From positions 2,799,001-2,863,000 of the forward strand of contig WAEK01000005.1 in NCBI GenBank assembly GCA_011634665.1: 64,000 bases of DNA. Reading direction: 5' to 3'. Positions 1-9,591 of the stretch are shown piece by piece. The position numbers and the translations under genes are program-made. Position 1 is the stretch's first letter. Each line of letters starts with the position of its first letter. This stretch comes from Mortierella sp. BCC40632 (taxonomy: Eukaryota; Mortierellomycota; Mortierellomycetes; Mortierellales; Mortierellaceae). The notes beneath the pieces were generated by a model. It worked only from the letters and a program-made list of their open reading frames with translations, was not told the origin of the DNA and made no database searches.

Positions 1-114
1 TCTCCCCCCTCTTCATCCCTCTTTCTTGTGCCCAAGATTGGCGCAATATTGAATCATTTCTACACGAGTCTTTGGTCATGGCTGGAAAAGACAATATGAG
101 AGAATGATACTTTA

Positions 115-293
115 ATGGAGTTGAGTCAACCCATATTGCTCCAGGAGGTCTATTTCGACGAAATCGCCGATCATAGACCAAGAGAGTTTTCCGAGGAAGC
201 AATGAACATTACAACGTACGGTATGTACCACTACCCATTCGGATGTATGTAAACTTTCAGCTGACTATTTGAATCCTTGGAGTTGCATCCATT
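115..293 (+). CDS. Possible small two-exon ORF, unrecognised
   Basis: An ATG at 115 opens a frame with natural-looking composition (start MELSQPILLQEVYFDEIADH), ending at a good donor GTATGT (221). A TTTCAG acceptor at 255-260 would join in frame to a short exon ending in TGA at about 293, giving roughly 47 residues with no signal peptide or known motif. The implied intron is only 40 nt, very short. An in-frame stop at 97-99 lies upstream, so this is either a tiny gene or an internal exon whose partners lie elsewhere. No function is assigned. Confidence 0.25.
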
Positions 294-601
294 GACAATG
301 AAACTCTACCGAGGACTTTCTTTTCTTTTCCAGCGCTTTCAAGGCTGGCAAGAAAGAAAGGACGAAAGAAAGAAAGAAAGAAAAAAAACATGGACGACAT
401 TGAAGGAAAGATGCCTTAGCGGCCAATAGGCACAAAGGATTAGTACGAAGCCTCTTAATCCTGGTTTTCTCTTTTCTTTTTGGGCTTTTGCGCTGTCTAG
501 CGGAGAGAGGAACGGGCGTGGCGTCAAAGGGCGCTGAGCCTAATGACAACGAAAGGCAAAACAGCACAGCCCTACCTTGATCAGCGGGGAAATGAAAGCT
601 G

Positions 602-609
602 TATAAAAG
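602..609 (+). promoter_or_regulatory. TATA box of the 8-cysteine secreted protein gene
   Basis: TATAAAAG lies about 170 nt upstream of the ATG at 780, followed by a pyrimidine-rich leader. It is a canonical TATA, as expected for a strongly regulated secreted-protein gene. Confidence 0.65.
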
Positions 610-779
610 GAGCAACGTGAACCCTAGAAAGGTTGGCTCTCCATCAGCTTCATCAATCCTATTCTCTCGATCTCGATCTCGATCACCCGAGTCTTCTCTT
701 CGCCTACCAACACTTTCCTCTCTGTCTTCGACCCAAAACACTCATTCTCTCTCCTCTCAACTCTTCTCGTCAACTTATC

Positions 780-1333
780 ATGTACTCTACCTCTACTCGC
801 TCTATGGTCGCCATGGTCATCCTCGCCGTCTTGGCAATGCTCTCCATGGCCCCACAAGCACACGCTGACTGCACACTCGAGTGTGCAGGAATCACTACCA
901 AGATTACGCTTTGCACGTCAATCAGGAACGGTTTCACTGACCAGATCCCTACCATTGGTGTTGACTACAAGTTGGATGACTGCATGTGTAGCCAGGAGAA
1001 TGTTCGCCTCGTCCGTAAGTGATCCATCCCTCTCTCTCTCTCTTTCTCCCCTTTCCACAGGTAGACTCCCAAAAGATAGTTGGCAAGTATCAGAGCATGG
1101 AGCTGACCTCTCTCTCTCTCCCTTTACTACTCATTCTTCTAGGCAAATGCTATGCTTGCAAGAACTTGAACACTGCAATGAACGTCACCGACAAGTTTGT
1201 CGCAGACTGCAAGGTCTTGAACAAGGGACGCACCCTCGTTAACGGTGCCTCGTCCTCCAGTATCCCCGCTGGTGTGACCTATGCTGCTATCTTGGTCGCC
1301 TCGATCGCCATGGCCACCCTTCTTGGCCACTAA
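780..1333 (+). CDS. Small secreted 8-cysteine (CFEM-like) protein with GPI-type tail
   Basis: The proposed exons are 780-1014, 1065-1082 and 1143-1333, giving 147 aa. The first residues form a signal peptide ending ...APQAHA before DC. The mature part has eight cysteines at about 31, 35, 45, 68, 70, 87, 90 and 107 (C-x3-C, D-x-C-x-C and C-x2-C spacing), reminiscent of CFEM or other fungal eight-Cys surface domains but not an exact CFEM match. A Ser-rich stretch precedes a hydrophobic C-terminus (about 127-147), as in GPI-anchored proteins. The middle exon is only 18 nt; its downstream intron starts GCAAGT, a GC-AG type. Skipping it and splicing 1014 to 1143 also keeps frame (six residues shorter). 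Its role is probably at the cell surface; the exact function is unknown. Confidence 0.75.
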
Positions 1334-1413
1334 GTCTTTAATCTAAAAGACGCGTGCGCTCTTCCTACTAGGGTTACCCCTCCTATTGCTCCCGTAGACT
1401 TTTTTTTTATATC

Positions 1414-1419
1414 AATAAA
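1414..1419 (+). terminator. Polyadenylation signal AATAAA
   Basis: AATAAA lies about 80 nt downstream of the stop codon of the 8-cysteine gene, after a T-run. Confidence 0.6.
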
Positions 1420-1984
1420 CCATTAAAAACTAGGATCATCGCTTTGTCGCAACAGCCTACTGCTGGTTCCTGTCCAAATTTGCCTCAAATGGCTGTGGTC
1501 TTGCGCAGGGCCTGATACATTTATCCACTCCAGCCGTGGTCGTTTCTCCTAAAGACTCGAGGGCAAGAAAGAAAAAAAAAACCAAGGGGGCGCTTGCTTT
1601 TATTACCTCTGGCCACTCCTAGAGTCCATCCAGCAGCCCAATTGACACTCGACTTTCTTGCGGCTCAATGATCATGCGAGTCTGGATAGTAATCCAATCC
1701 CTAGGCCACCCCTTTTCACTTTTTTTCCCTCTCTCTATTTCCCTCGTGTGCAAGGCGTTTGAGAGTTATCCCTGCAGTCTTTCAGCCCGCCTCCTGGCCC
1801 ACATTGCCCACTTCTTGGTGGAGTCGTAGTATTATGTGTGGTTTGCAAGATGAGGTTGGAAGAAAATGACCGTTAGGCAAGTCGAAAAGACGGGGCAGTT
1901 CTTCCTCCCCGCGCGATTTTTTTTTAATAGGACTGGAGTACCACATCGAGTCTCTTTGCTCCCGCTCCTTCTTACCCGTGCGAG
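1420..1984. other. Intergenic spacer
   Basis: No coding signal is seen. It contains an A-run (about 1571-1580) and CT-rich tracts leading into the promoter of the His/Lys-rich secreted protein gene. Confidence 0.6.
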
Positions 1985-1991
1985 TATAAGT
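1985..1991 (+). promoter_or_regulatory. TATA-like box of the His/Lys-rich secreted protein gene
   Basis: TATAAGT lies about 140 nt upstream of the ATG at 2127 and is followed by a CT-rich leader and a CAACAACAAC stretch just before the start codon. Confidence 0.5.
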
Positions 1992-2126
1992 AGAAGAAGA
2001 AACCGACCTCTCTATTTTTGCCACACACTTCTCTCTTTCTCTTTCTCTTTCTCACCCACTTCAAAGAAAACACGCACCCCTCACCAGAAAACACCATTCC
2101 CCTACAACAACAACTGCAACAACAAC

Positions 2127-2786
2127 ATGAAGACCTCCTTCACAGCATTGACTCTGCTCGCGATTTTCCAATCCGCTAGCATCGCCGCGGCCGCGGCCGT
2201 GCCTGGGCCACAGACCACCCCAAAGCCTGTTACTTTGTCCGCTCGCCAGCTCTTGGGAGGAGACAATATCCTCGATCACCTGGAGATTATTCCGGATGCG
2301 GGTCGCGTTGTTCGTGCGAAACGAAGTGAACAAACTCATCCAGATGGACATCCAGAGCCGCGCATTCGTCGTTTGGAAGAAGAAAGCAAGCCCAAGCATG
2401 TTATCAAACAAGTCAAGCCTATTGTCGAGCATGCTGAGCACGCTGTTAAATCAAAGATCAAGCATGTTGGTAAGCCAAAGGTCAAGCGTCATGAAGGGCA
2501 CATTGTCGAGCCCATCGACAAGCACGCTGAAAAGCGCGCTGGTAAGCATGCTGCGAAGCACGAAGCCAAACCAAAGGTCAAACGCGATGACGAGCATGAT
2601 CACAAACCCGTTGTCAAGCAAGCCTCCGAGCACACTGAAGAGCATGCTGCCAGACGTGCTGAAGGACATGCTGCTGAGCACGAAGACAAGCCAAAGGTCA
2701 AGCGTGCTGTCAAGCATACTACCAAACAAGCTGCCAAACCCGCCTCTCGTCGCCCCCGCTACCGCACTCGCGAGGATCGTGTGTAA
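2127..2786 (+). CDS. Secreted His/Lys-rich repeat protein with Kex2-type cleavage sites
   Basis: A single exon encodes 219 aa. The ATG at 2127 is chosen because it starts a clear signal peptide (MKTSFTALTLLAIFQSAS, then an Ala run) and follows a CA-rich leader; the frame is open further upstream but that part looks like UTR. The mature region has no cysteine, is rich in His, Lys, Ala and Glu (about 19 His), and carries dibasic KR sites at about 65-66, 120-121, 152-153 and 192-193. Three of these end an identical KPKVKR block at about 32- and 40-residue spacing. This is the architecture of Kex2-processed repeat precursors: a secretory leader followed by diverged peptides released by KR cleavage. 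A cell-wall or metal-binding polybasic protein is an alternative. No homologue is recognised. Confidence 0.75.
   Translation: MKTSFTALTLLAIFQSASIAAAAAVPGPQTTPKPVTLSARQLLGGDNILDHLEIIPDAGRVVRAKRSEQTHPDGHPEPRIRRLEEESKPKHVIKQVKPIVEHAEHAVKSKIKHVGKPKVKRHEGHIVEPIDKHAEKRAGKHAAKHEAKPKVKRDDEHDHKPVVKQASEHTEEHAARRAEGHAAEHEDKPKVKRAVKHTTKQAAKPASRRPRYRTREDRV
2475..2700 (+). repeat. Repeated KPKVKR-encoding units
   Basis: CCAAAGGTCA recurs at 2475, 2571 and 2691 inside the His/Lys-rich gene, each encoding part of the KPKVKR block. The spacings are 96 and 120 nt, both multiples of three. Confidence 0.8.
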
Positions 2787-2807
2787 ATAGTCTCTCTTCA
2801 ATTCACC

Positions 2808-2813
2808 AATAAA
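2808..2813 (+). terminator. Polyadenylation signal AATAAA
   Basis: AATAAA lies 21 nt after the stop codon of the His/Lys-rich protein gene; the next gene starts only about 110 nt further on. Confidence 0.6.
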
Positions 2814-2921
2814 ACCAATACTTGACAAACAGTCACACCTCACACTCCACATGGCTGATCGCTCTGTTTCTTTGTCTTCTCGCTCTCTCTTTCTCTTCTT
2901 CTTTTTTTCACTGAACAACAA

Positions 2922-4225
2922 ATGGCAGGACTTGGCTCCATCGTTACCGCTACTGCTTGCCGTTGCAGGACCAGCTGGACAGCAGCTCCTCTCAGGACGC
3001 TTTCATCTCATTCCCGTCCTTCGACCATTCGATTCTACACACAACCCGTCGAAAAGACGTCATTCTCTCGGGATCCCCATGGAGTCCGAGCTCAACGCGC
3101 ATCCACCTCCACGAATGTCCTCACCTTTCTTGCCATCTCCACGGTCGGTTTCGGGATGTATGCCTACCAATGGAAAAAGTTCCATAACGAAAGTATATTT
3201 TCGTCCCTTGGACAGTTCCTGGGGTTCGGGACGGCCTCAACAGGTCTTTCGACCGAACGTTGGACACCAATCCTCTTGACCAACATCACAGAGGTTTCGA
3301 ATCAGACTTCACTCTTTGAGTTTCAATTATCGAAACCATGCAAGATCCCTGTTAGTTCAGTGGTTTATGTCAAGGACGATGAGATTCAAGCCATGCGTGC
3401 CTATACCCCAGTGCATTCGACGGATTCGGAAGAACAGGAAAGGATTCAATTGTTGATCAAACGGTATCATGAAGGTCAGGTATCGAGGTTTATGCATGCT
3501 GCCAAGGTCGGACAAAAAATTGAAATGCGTGGACCAGTCTTGATCTGGCCAGGAGAACCCTCGGATCTGGAGCAATGGGACGAGATTGGCATGGTAAGAC
3601 GCAAGAAAAAAAAAAAAAAAAAAAAAAAAAAGACGGATGCTGAGCTGTTCTTTTGAAAAAAAAAAAAAAAAATATTCATTCGTTTCCCCTCTTCTTGGTA
3701 AAAAAAAAAAAAAAAAAATAGGTGGCAGGAGGCACAGGCATCACTGCGTTTTTGCCCATCATCCGTGCAGCATTAGCACACCCGACCAAACAAGTCAAGC
3801 TCTCACTCTTTTTTGCAGCACAATCCCCTGAAGAACTCTACTTTAAGGACGAACTGGATCAGTTGGCCAGAGCTTATCCGAATCAACTTCGAGTCGCGTA
3901 TACCGTCGACCGTGTCCCAAGTGAATCCGAGGCCTTGTCAACCGCCTCTTCTGACAAGGCATGGAATGGAAATGTTGGATTTGTGAATTCAGATATGCTC
4001 AGGGGACTCTTGCCATCCCCTGTTCAGGACCTCAATGGTCAGGCTGTGGAAGATCAATCAAGTTCAGTAGACCAAGCATCGAAATCGATTGTGTTGGTTT
4101 GTGGACCTGAGAATATGATCCGACATGTTGCTGGATCAAGAGGTGTCAACGGCCAAGCTCCTGTCCGGGGTGTCCTTGGCTCCATGGGTTACGAGAAGAG
4201 TCAAGTCTTCCGGTTCCCTAACTAA
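2922..4225 (+). CDS. Mitochondrial FAD/NAD(P)-binding oxidoreductase, Cyc2 / cytochrome-b5-reductase-like
   Basis: The exons are 2922-3593 and 3722-4225 (391 aa). The N-terminus is rich in R/S/T with few acids (mitochondrial presequence-like) and is followed by one transmembrane segment at about 67-85. The FAD domain shows RAYTPVHS (R-x-Y-[TS] flavin motif) and a GPV segment. The NAD(P) domain opens at the exon junction with VAGGTGITAFLPIIRA and ends with CGPENMIRHVAG and a short hydrophobic/aromatic tail. The family is ferredoxin-reductase-like. The membrane anchor and the VAG...G-x-x-GxMGY end resemble Cyc2, an inner-membrane flavoprotein that supports cytochrome c haem attachment, but a generic mitochondrial b5 reductase is possible. 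The 128-nt intron is mostly A-runs. Confidence 0.8.
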
Positions 4226-4262
4226 AAAAAAAAAAAAAAAAAAAAAAAAATAGCAAAGCCCT

Positions 4263-4268
4263 AATAAA
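4263..4268 (+). terminator. Polyadenylation signal AATAAA
   Basis: AATAAA lies 37 nt after the stop codon of the Cyc2-like gene, behind a run of about 26 A. Confidence 0.5.
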
Positions 4269-4448
4269 CACTTTCCGATCGATCAGACATCACGTGCAGG
4301 TCTTGTCTTTCTTTCGCAATAACACTGAGGGGGAAACTGCCCTCTCCCCCCCCACCAACTCATTTCCTTTTTCCTTTTCTATATTTTTTTATTTTTTTCC
4401 ATGCAGCTTTCTTTTCCACCCAACTACAACCGCGACACAGACTCAGCC

Positions 4449-6475
4449 ATGCCTTATAGAAAGCGTGTACCAGAGTTCCAGGCTGTTATCATGGCAGGAT
4501 ACGGCAATGGGTAATTTTTTTTTTTTTCAACTTTTAACAGAACAAACCAGGGCTGGAAAAATAAAAAGAGGAAGAAGGAACTAATGTTCCCTCCCGTGGA
4601 CATGAACAGCATCGAATCCAAAGATTAAAGAGAGTCTATCTGGACCGTTGCCATCAAAGAAAGAAAGAAAGAAAGAAAGACTAATGAGAGATTACTCACG
4701 AATAGATTGTATCCATTGTCCGAGGAGAATAACATGCCCAAGGCTCTCCTGCCCATTGTCAACCAACCCATGATCTCGTATCCTTTGGCATGGCTCGAAG
4801 ATTCGGGTGTCACAGGTTCGTGTTTCTCTCTCTCGTCTCTCTCCTATCCTTCTTCTTCTTTATGTCAGGGTATCTTTAATTGAGCTCTTTTACCAACACG
4901 CTCCTGTTTTTTATTTTTTTCTTCTCTCTCTCTACTGCTTGGGACCTTTGTTTGTTCCTAGATGTCATTGTTGTCAGTTTGACTTCTGGATCAAAGAAGC
5001 TCGGCCATTATCTCGACAGAGTGTATGAAGGACAGCTGAACATTAGCATGGAGGTTGTGGATGATAACACAGGAAGCGCAGATGCCTTGGCTCTTATTAA
5101 GGACAAGATCAAGGTATAGAACATGACGAGAATGAATAATGGGACTTTCCTCTCGCCTCGCGGACGACAATGCTTGACAGTAAGCTCAATGGAGATCAGT
5201 CTTGTCTCGGTATTCTAACGACATCCTTGCTATTCTCTATCTCTATCTATCTATCTATTTATCTCTCTTCTTTCTATGCGTCATGTCTGCTCAATGGGGG
5301 ATCCTCATCACTAGACGGACTTTATTGTTATCAGTTGCGACCTCTTGACAGACCTTATACCCCACCAGTTCCTGGACATGCACCGATCAGAAGACCCAAC
5401 CGTCACTGCCCTCTTCTTTGAACCCAACAAGGGCGAAGGTGGACCCACCGGATCAAGCAAAGTCAAGGGTAATGACTAGTTCAATGTGCTGTGTAGGACT
5501 TGAATAATTTAGTATACGCTTTGACACAGCCATGACTCATGCCATTTCATTTTTTTTTCTTTTTCTTTTTTCTCCTTACTATTGTGGTACCAAATCGCCC
5601 TTGTCGTCACGCAAAATACACCTCGTTGGACGGACACTACTCACTACCACCGGGATTTACACCAAACATCCTTCTCTTATCGAATCATGGATTAATTTGT
5701 TTCTTTTGACATGGATTCTGTCATACCTCTTGCAAAAAAAAAAAAAAAAAAAAAAGAGGTGACGCAGTATATCGGAATCGACGCTTCCAACTCACAGCTT
5801 GTCTATATGAACAACTCGGATTCAATGGATTCGGACGAATTTTCATTAAGGATTTCGCTTTTGGAGAAACACCCAGTGATGAATGTCAGTCGGTTGTTGC
5901 AGGATGGGCATTTGTATGTCTTTAAGCGTTGGGTGATTGATGTGATTGCCGAGGTAGCCCAGAAGCGTACGATGGCCAGCATCAAGGAGCATGTGTTGCC
6001 CTTGTTGGTCAAGAGTCAACATCAGCGGGCTCTTGCAGATCGCGAGGGTGTTACTCGAGGTATGAACTCTCTTTACTATCTTAGATCAAATTGGATAAGT
6101 GTCAACGTCTAGGGGAGCGGGAGAAAGCCCTCTCCACCACGTACTACCACCAGAAAACTTATTCCTACCTTTCCTCTCTCTCTCTCTCTCCCTTTAGCTC
6201 TCGAGGCTGCCCATGCTTCACACCCCAATATCCAAAAGTTGGCCTTGAGCCTGTCCACGACTCAACCTTCTAAAGATGCTCGAGACCATGGTGAATCCAA
6301 CAACTCGATCAAGTGCAAGGCCTATGTGATTCCCAAGGGTGTCTATTGTGGACGAGCCAACTCGATCGCCAATTACTTTGAAGTCAACCGCTACGTATGT
6401 TTCACACAGATACACGGACACGAGGACCACCAGGGACAATTGTTCCCACGGCCTCTGGCCTTCTTTTTTTTTTTT

Positions 6476-6513
<38 letters not shown>

Positions 6514-6995
6514 ATTGCTGCTTTATTTTCTCGGATTAAGGCTATCCAGTCAATTGCGTCTGTCTTGTTTACTTGTTTCTCATTCCTTCTCCTATCTCCC
6601 TCCCTTCGCTCACTCACTCACACACACACACTCTAACATAGTACACCAAGATCACGGACAAGGAACGGAACCCGAACCAGACGACGGCCCAGGTTCAAGT
6701 AGGAGCCGACTCGTTGATTGGAGCGGACACCAAGATCGGAGACCGGACGTCGGTGAAGAAGTCGACGTTGGGATCCCATATTACGATTGGCAAGAATGTG
6801 AAGATTGTGAATTCGATTGTGATGGACCATGCGATTATTGAAGACAATGTGAAGCTGGATGGTTGTATTATTTGTTCCGGCTCCAAGATTTGTGAAAAAT
6901 CGACGCTCAAGGATTGTGAGGTTGGAGGAGGATTCCGGGTGGAGAAGGAGACGACGGCACGGAGTGAGCAATTGGTTGACTTTCAGGAGCAGTAA
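4449..6995 (+). CDS. GCD1: Translation initiation factor eIF2B subunit gamma
   Basis: Seven exons are proposed: 4449-4510, 4706-4815, 4962-5113, 5315-5468, 5757-6059, 6198-6394 and 6642-6995 (443 aa). The N-terminal nucleotidyltransferase-like domain begins FQAVIMAGYGNGLYPLSEEN with MPKALLPI (the sugar-nucleotide transferase signature), then DFIVISCDLLTDL. The C-terminal left-handed beta-helix has the hexapeptide pattern (VGADSLIGADTKIG, TLGSHITIGKNVKI, HAIIEDNVKLDGCII). This is eIF2B gamma, part of the catalytic eIF2B gamma-epsilon subcomplex that exchanges GDP for GTP on eIF2 in the cytosol. Length is typical to slightly short for the family. Exon 5 is entered through a poly-A-ending acceptor (5735-5756); an extra small exon inside that 288-nt intron cannot be excluded. 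Confidence 0.9.
6464..6515 (+). repeat. T-run followed by (GTT)n in eIF2B gamma intron 6
   Basis: About 15 T are followed by about 11 GTT units inside the intron 6395-6641. It could be read as poly-Val or poly-Cys, but it lies between a clear GTATGT donor and a CATAG acceptor. Confidence 0.85.
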
Positions 6996-9591
6996 AACAT
7001 GACCTTAAGAGGAGTCTGGAGTCTTTTTTTTTTTTTTAAAAAAAAAAAGAAAAAGAAAAAAAAGAGTGGAAAGGATGAACTACAACTATCATTTAACCGG
7101 GGAACAAATGGGACGAATAGAGCTTCTATGTCAGGTGCGAAGACTTTTATGATGATTATTTTACATTTTATTTTTTAATGTTGCATTAGAGATGATCTTT
7201 AATACAGTCTGTGGGGAAGAAGAAAAAAAAAAAAAAAAAAAAAAGGAATGAAGGAAGGAAGAAGAGGAAGGAGAATTCCTTCTCTTCCCCTTATCATATC
7301 CACAGACCGTTCTGGACTGCAAAAAAAAAAAGGTCTGTAACAAATATTCACCAAAAAATAGACCACCTACCCGCGACGCGAATCGGCTTTTTTTTTATTT
7401 GCGGATCAAAAAAAGAAAAGAAGAAGAAAAGAAAGGGAGAGAGAGAGTGAGTGAAGAGAAAGAGTGAAGAGAACAAACACAGCTGATCGCTGAGAACCAA
7501 CAAAGGAAGCAAGAAGGAAGGGTGGCAAATGAGTCAGTCCAACGCGGAAAAAAAAAAAAAACAAAAACAAAAACAAAAACAAAAACAAAAACAAAAAGTT
7601 CTGGTTCATTATTCTTGCAAAAAAAAGGGGGGAATGAAAAGGAAGAAGGGAAGAAGAAGAAGGGGGGAAGGGGAGAAAGGTGAAAGGACCCTCTCAAGCA
7701 GAAAACCAACAGGAAAAAAGAGAGAGAGAGAGAGAACGCACACACGACTCGAGATGTCTTACAAGCGTGTTGGTCTCGAGTGGCGGTGGTGGTGGTGGAG
7801 GAGGAGGGTTTGCTTATTCCATCTTCATCGCCTTTTTCCCAAGTTGGTTTACCTTTTTTCTCCCCGGGTAACTCTTGTCTTTGTCCACTCTCTTTCACCC
7901 TATCAATCTCCCCTGACCTGACTTGGAACGGACCTATAATCCACTCGGCCTCTTTTTCATTTCTTGATTTTCCTGGGATAAAACAAGAGTGCACTGTTGT
8001 TGGTTTTTTTTTTTATTATTCTATCTGAGCTGAGCTGGTCCCCGTTCTTTTCACCTCACGTAATCACACAAGACGTTCATCGCGCCGACGAAAAAAAAAA
8101 AAAAAAAAACAACAACAACGACAGTGATGAAGAGAGTTTTTTTTTAAAGGACCGATTAAAAAAACGAACGAAGGAACGGAAAAAGTGGGCGAGTGAATGG
8201 GCGGGTGGGACCCAGCGCTGTGCGTGTAGGCTCCGCCTCCATCAGAATATCTCCGAGAAAAAAAAATAATGGAGTAGCTACATGGGGCAGGAAAAAAAAA
8301 AAACTGGCGGAAGAGAAGATTTTTTTTTTTTTTTTACGGGTCCATTGGAGCCCTTTGCATGACGCTGGGCCCAAGACTGAGTTCTTTGGTTTTTTTCATA
8401 TACCGAGTCGGATCATCCTTTCTGATTGGACAGCGCTCTTTTTTTTTTCTTTTTTTTCAATCAATCTCTGGCCTCGCCCTGTCCTGTCCTGTCCTATCCT
8501 GGGTTGTATCCGAGGCGGTCGACAGGGGAGAGGGGGTGTGGACTCGACTACACAGGAAAGGGCTTATGCCAATTAGAAAAGAGAGTCAGAGAATGATGAC
8601 TTTGTTTTTTTGTTGTTTTTTTTAAAGCGCGCCATGTCGATCATTTTGGGCTTCTTGTAAGGAGGGGCGTAGCATAAGCAGATTCGTTATATTAATAGGG
8701 ATCAGAGGAGTGTAAGAGGAGGAGAGAGGAGGAAGGGAGGGAAAAACAAAGAGATGAAGAGAATGGGCCCCGCGGGCTTTCGTTGCTCCCTCTTTCTCTC
8801 TCTCTCCTTGTTGTCTGCTGTTTGTCCGTTTATACTTCCTCCAATGACGCTCAGTTTTCGGATCTTCCTTTTCCTTTCTCTCCCTCCCCTCGCTATCTCT
8901 TTCTCCGTCACTCCATTTGCTGCTGAGCAGAGATATCCCCTCTCTCCTCCCCTTTTTTTTTCCAGACTGACGACTGACCATCAATTCTGAGGCTAGGTCG
9001 AGTGACGCGCGCAGAGGTTCTTCCTATTTTTTTTTTTCTCTCCCTACATTCACTTCCTTTTGCTAGACAATAATAGCAGGTTTGTTGTTTTTTTAAGCAC
9101 CAACCAAAGAGACATCATCGCGATCGCGTTTTTTTTTAGAGAGAAAAGACTTTTTTTTTTGTTAACTTCATTTTTTTTTTTGCTGTTCCCTACTAAGGAA
9201 CCTATTCTATAATACACTGTTAAAGAGGGGGCTAAACTACAAGTTTTTTTTTTTTTTTGGGAAAGAAGGCTAGGTTGGAAAGGACTCTGGTAATGGGGTT
9301 TTTTTTGGTCCGCTAATCTTTTTTTTTTTTTTTTTTTTTTCGGTTATCTATCCTGTAGTGAGTTTTGGGTGAAGGTGGCAATTACAAATAAAAAAAAAAA
9401 AATAAATAACAAAAGAAAAGATAGACCCGCGGGGATGTCGTGTGTTCTTGACCCGCAGGAACAAGCTCCCTCGACTCTTCACTTTTTCCTCGTTCTCCGG
9501 GGAAAGGGGGGGGGAGGGAGAAAGAAGAGATGAAAGGTATCTCCTTCCTCTCTCTCTCTCTCCATCCGGCCTCAGTCACAAGATTGAGACT
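6996..9591. other. Convergent intergenic region, low complexity
   Basis: This lies between the 3' ends of eIF2B gamma (+) and medA (-). It is dominated by A and T homopolymers (for example 7022-7036, 7220-7243, 9320-9340), an (AAAAAC)n array, GA/CT tracts and a CCTGT pentamer array at about 8477-8500. Apparent ORFs are poly-K/F/S translations of these tracts. No gene is seen. Confidence 0.65.
7562..7598 (+). repeat. (AAAAAC)n hexanucleotide microsatellite
   Basis: About six units of AAAAAC follow an A-run, in non-coding DNA between eIF2B gamma and medA. Confidence 0.85.

Noticed and set aside
6397..6636. Poly-Val/poly-Cys ORFs over the GTT array
   Set aside because: Inside the eIF2B gamma intron 6395-6641, flanked by strong splice sites.
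7395..7994. 199-residue minus-strand ORF
   Set aside because: Largely poly-Phe/Ser/Leu from the AAAAAC and GA arrays; it is a low-complexity translation.
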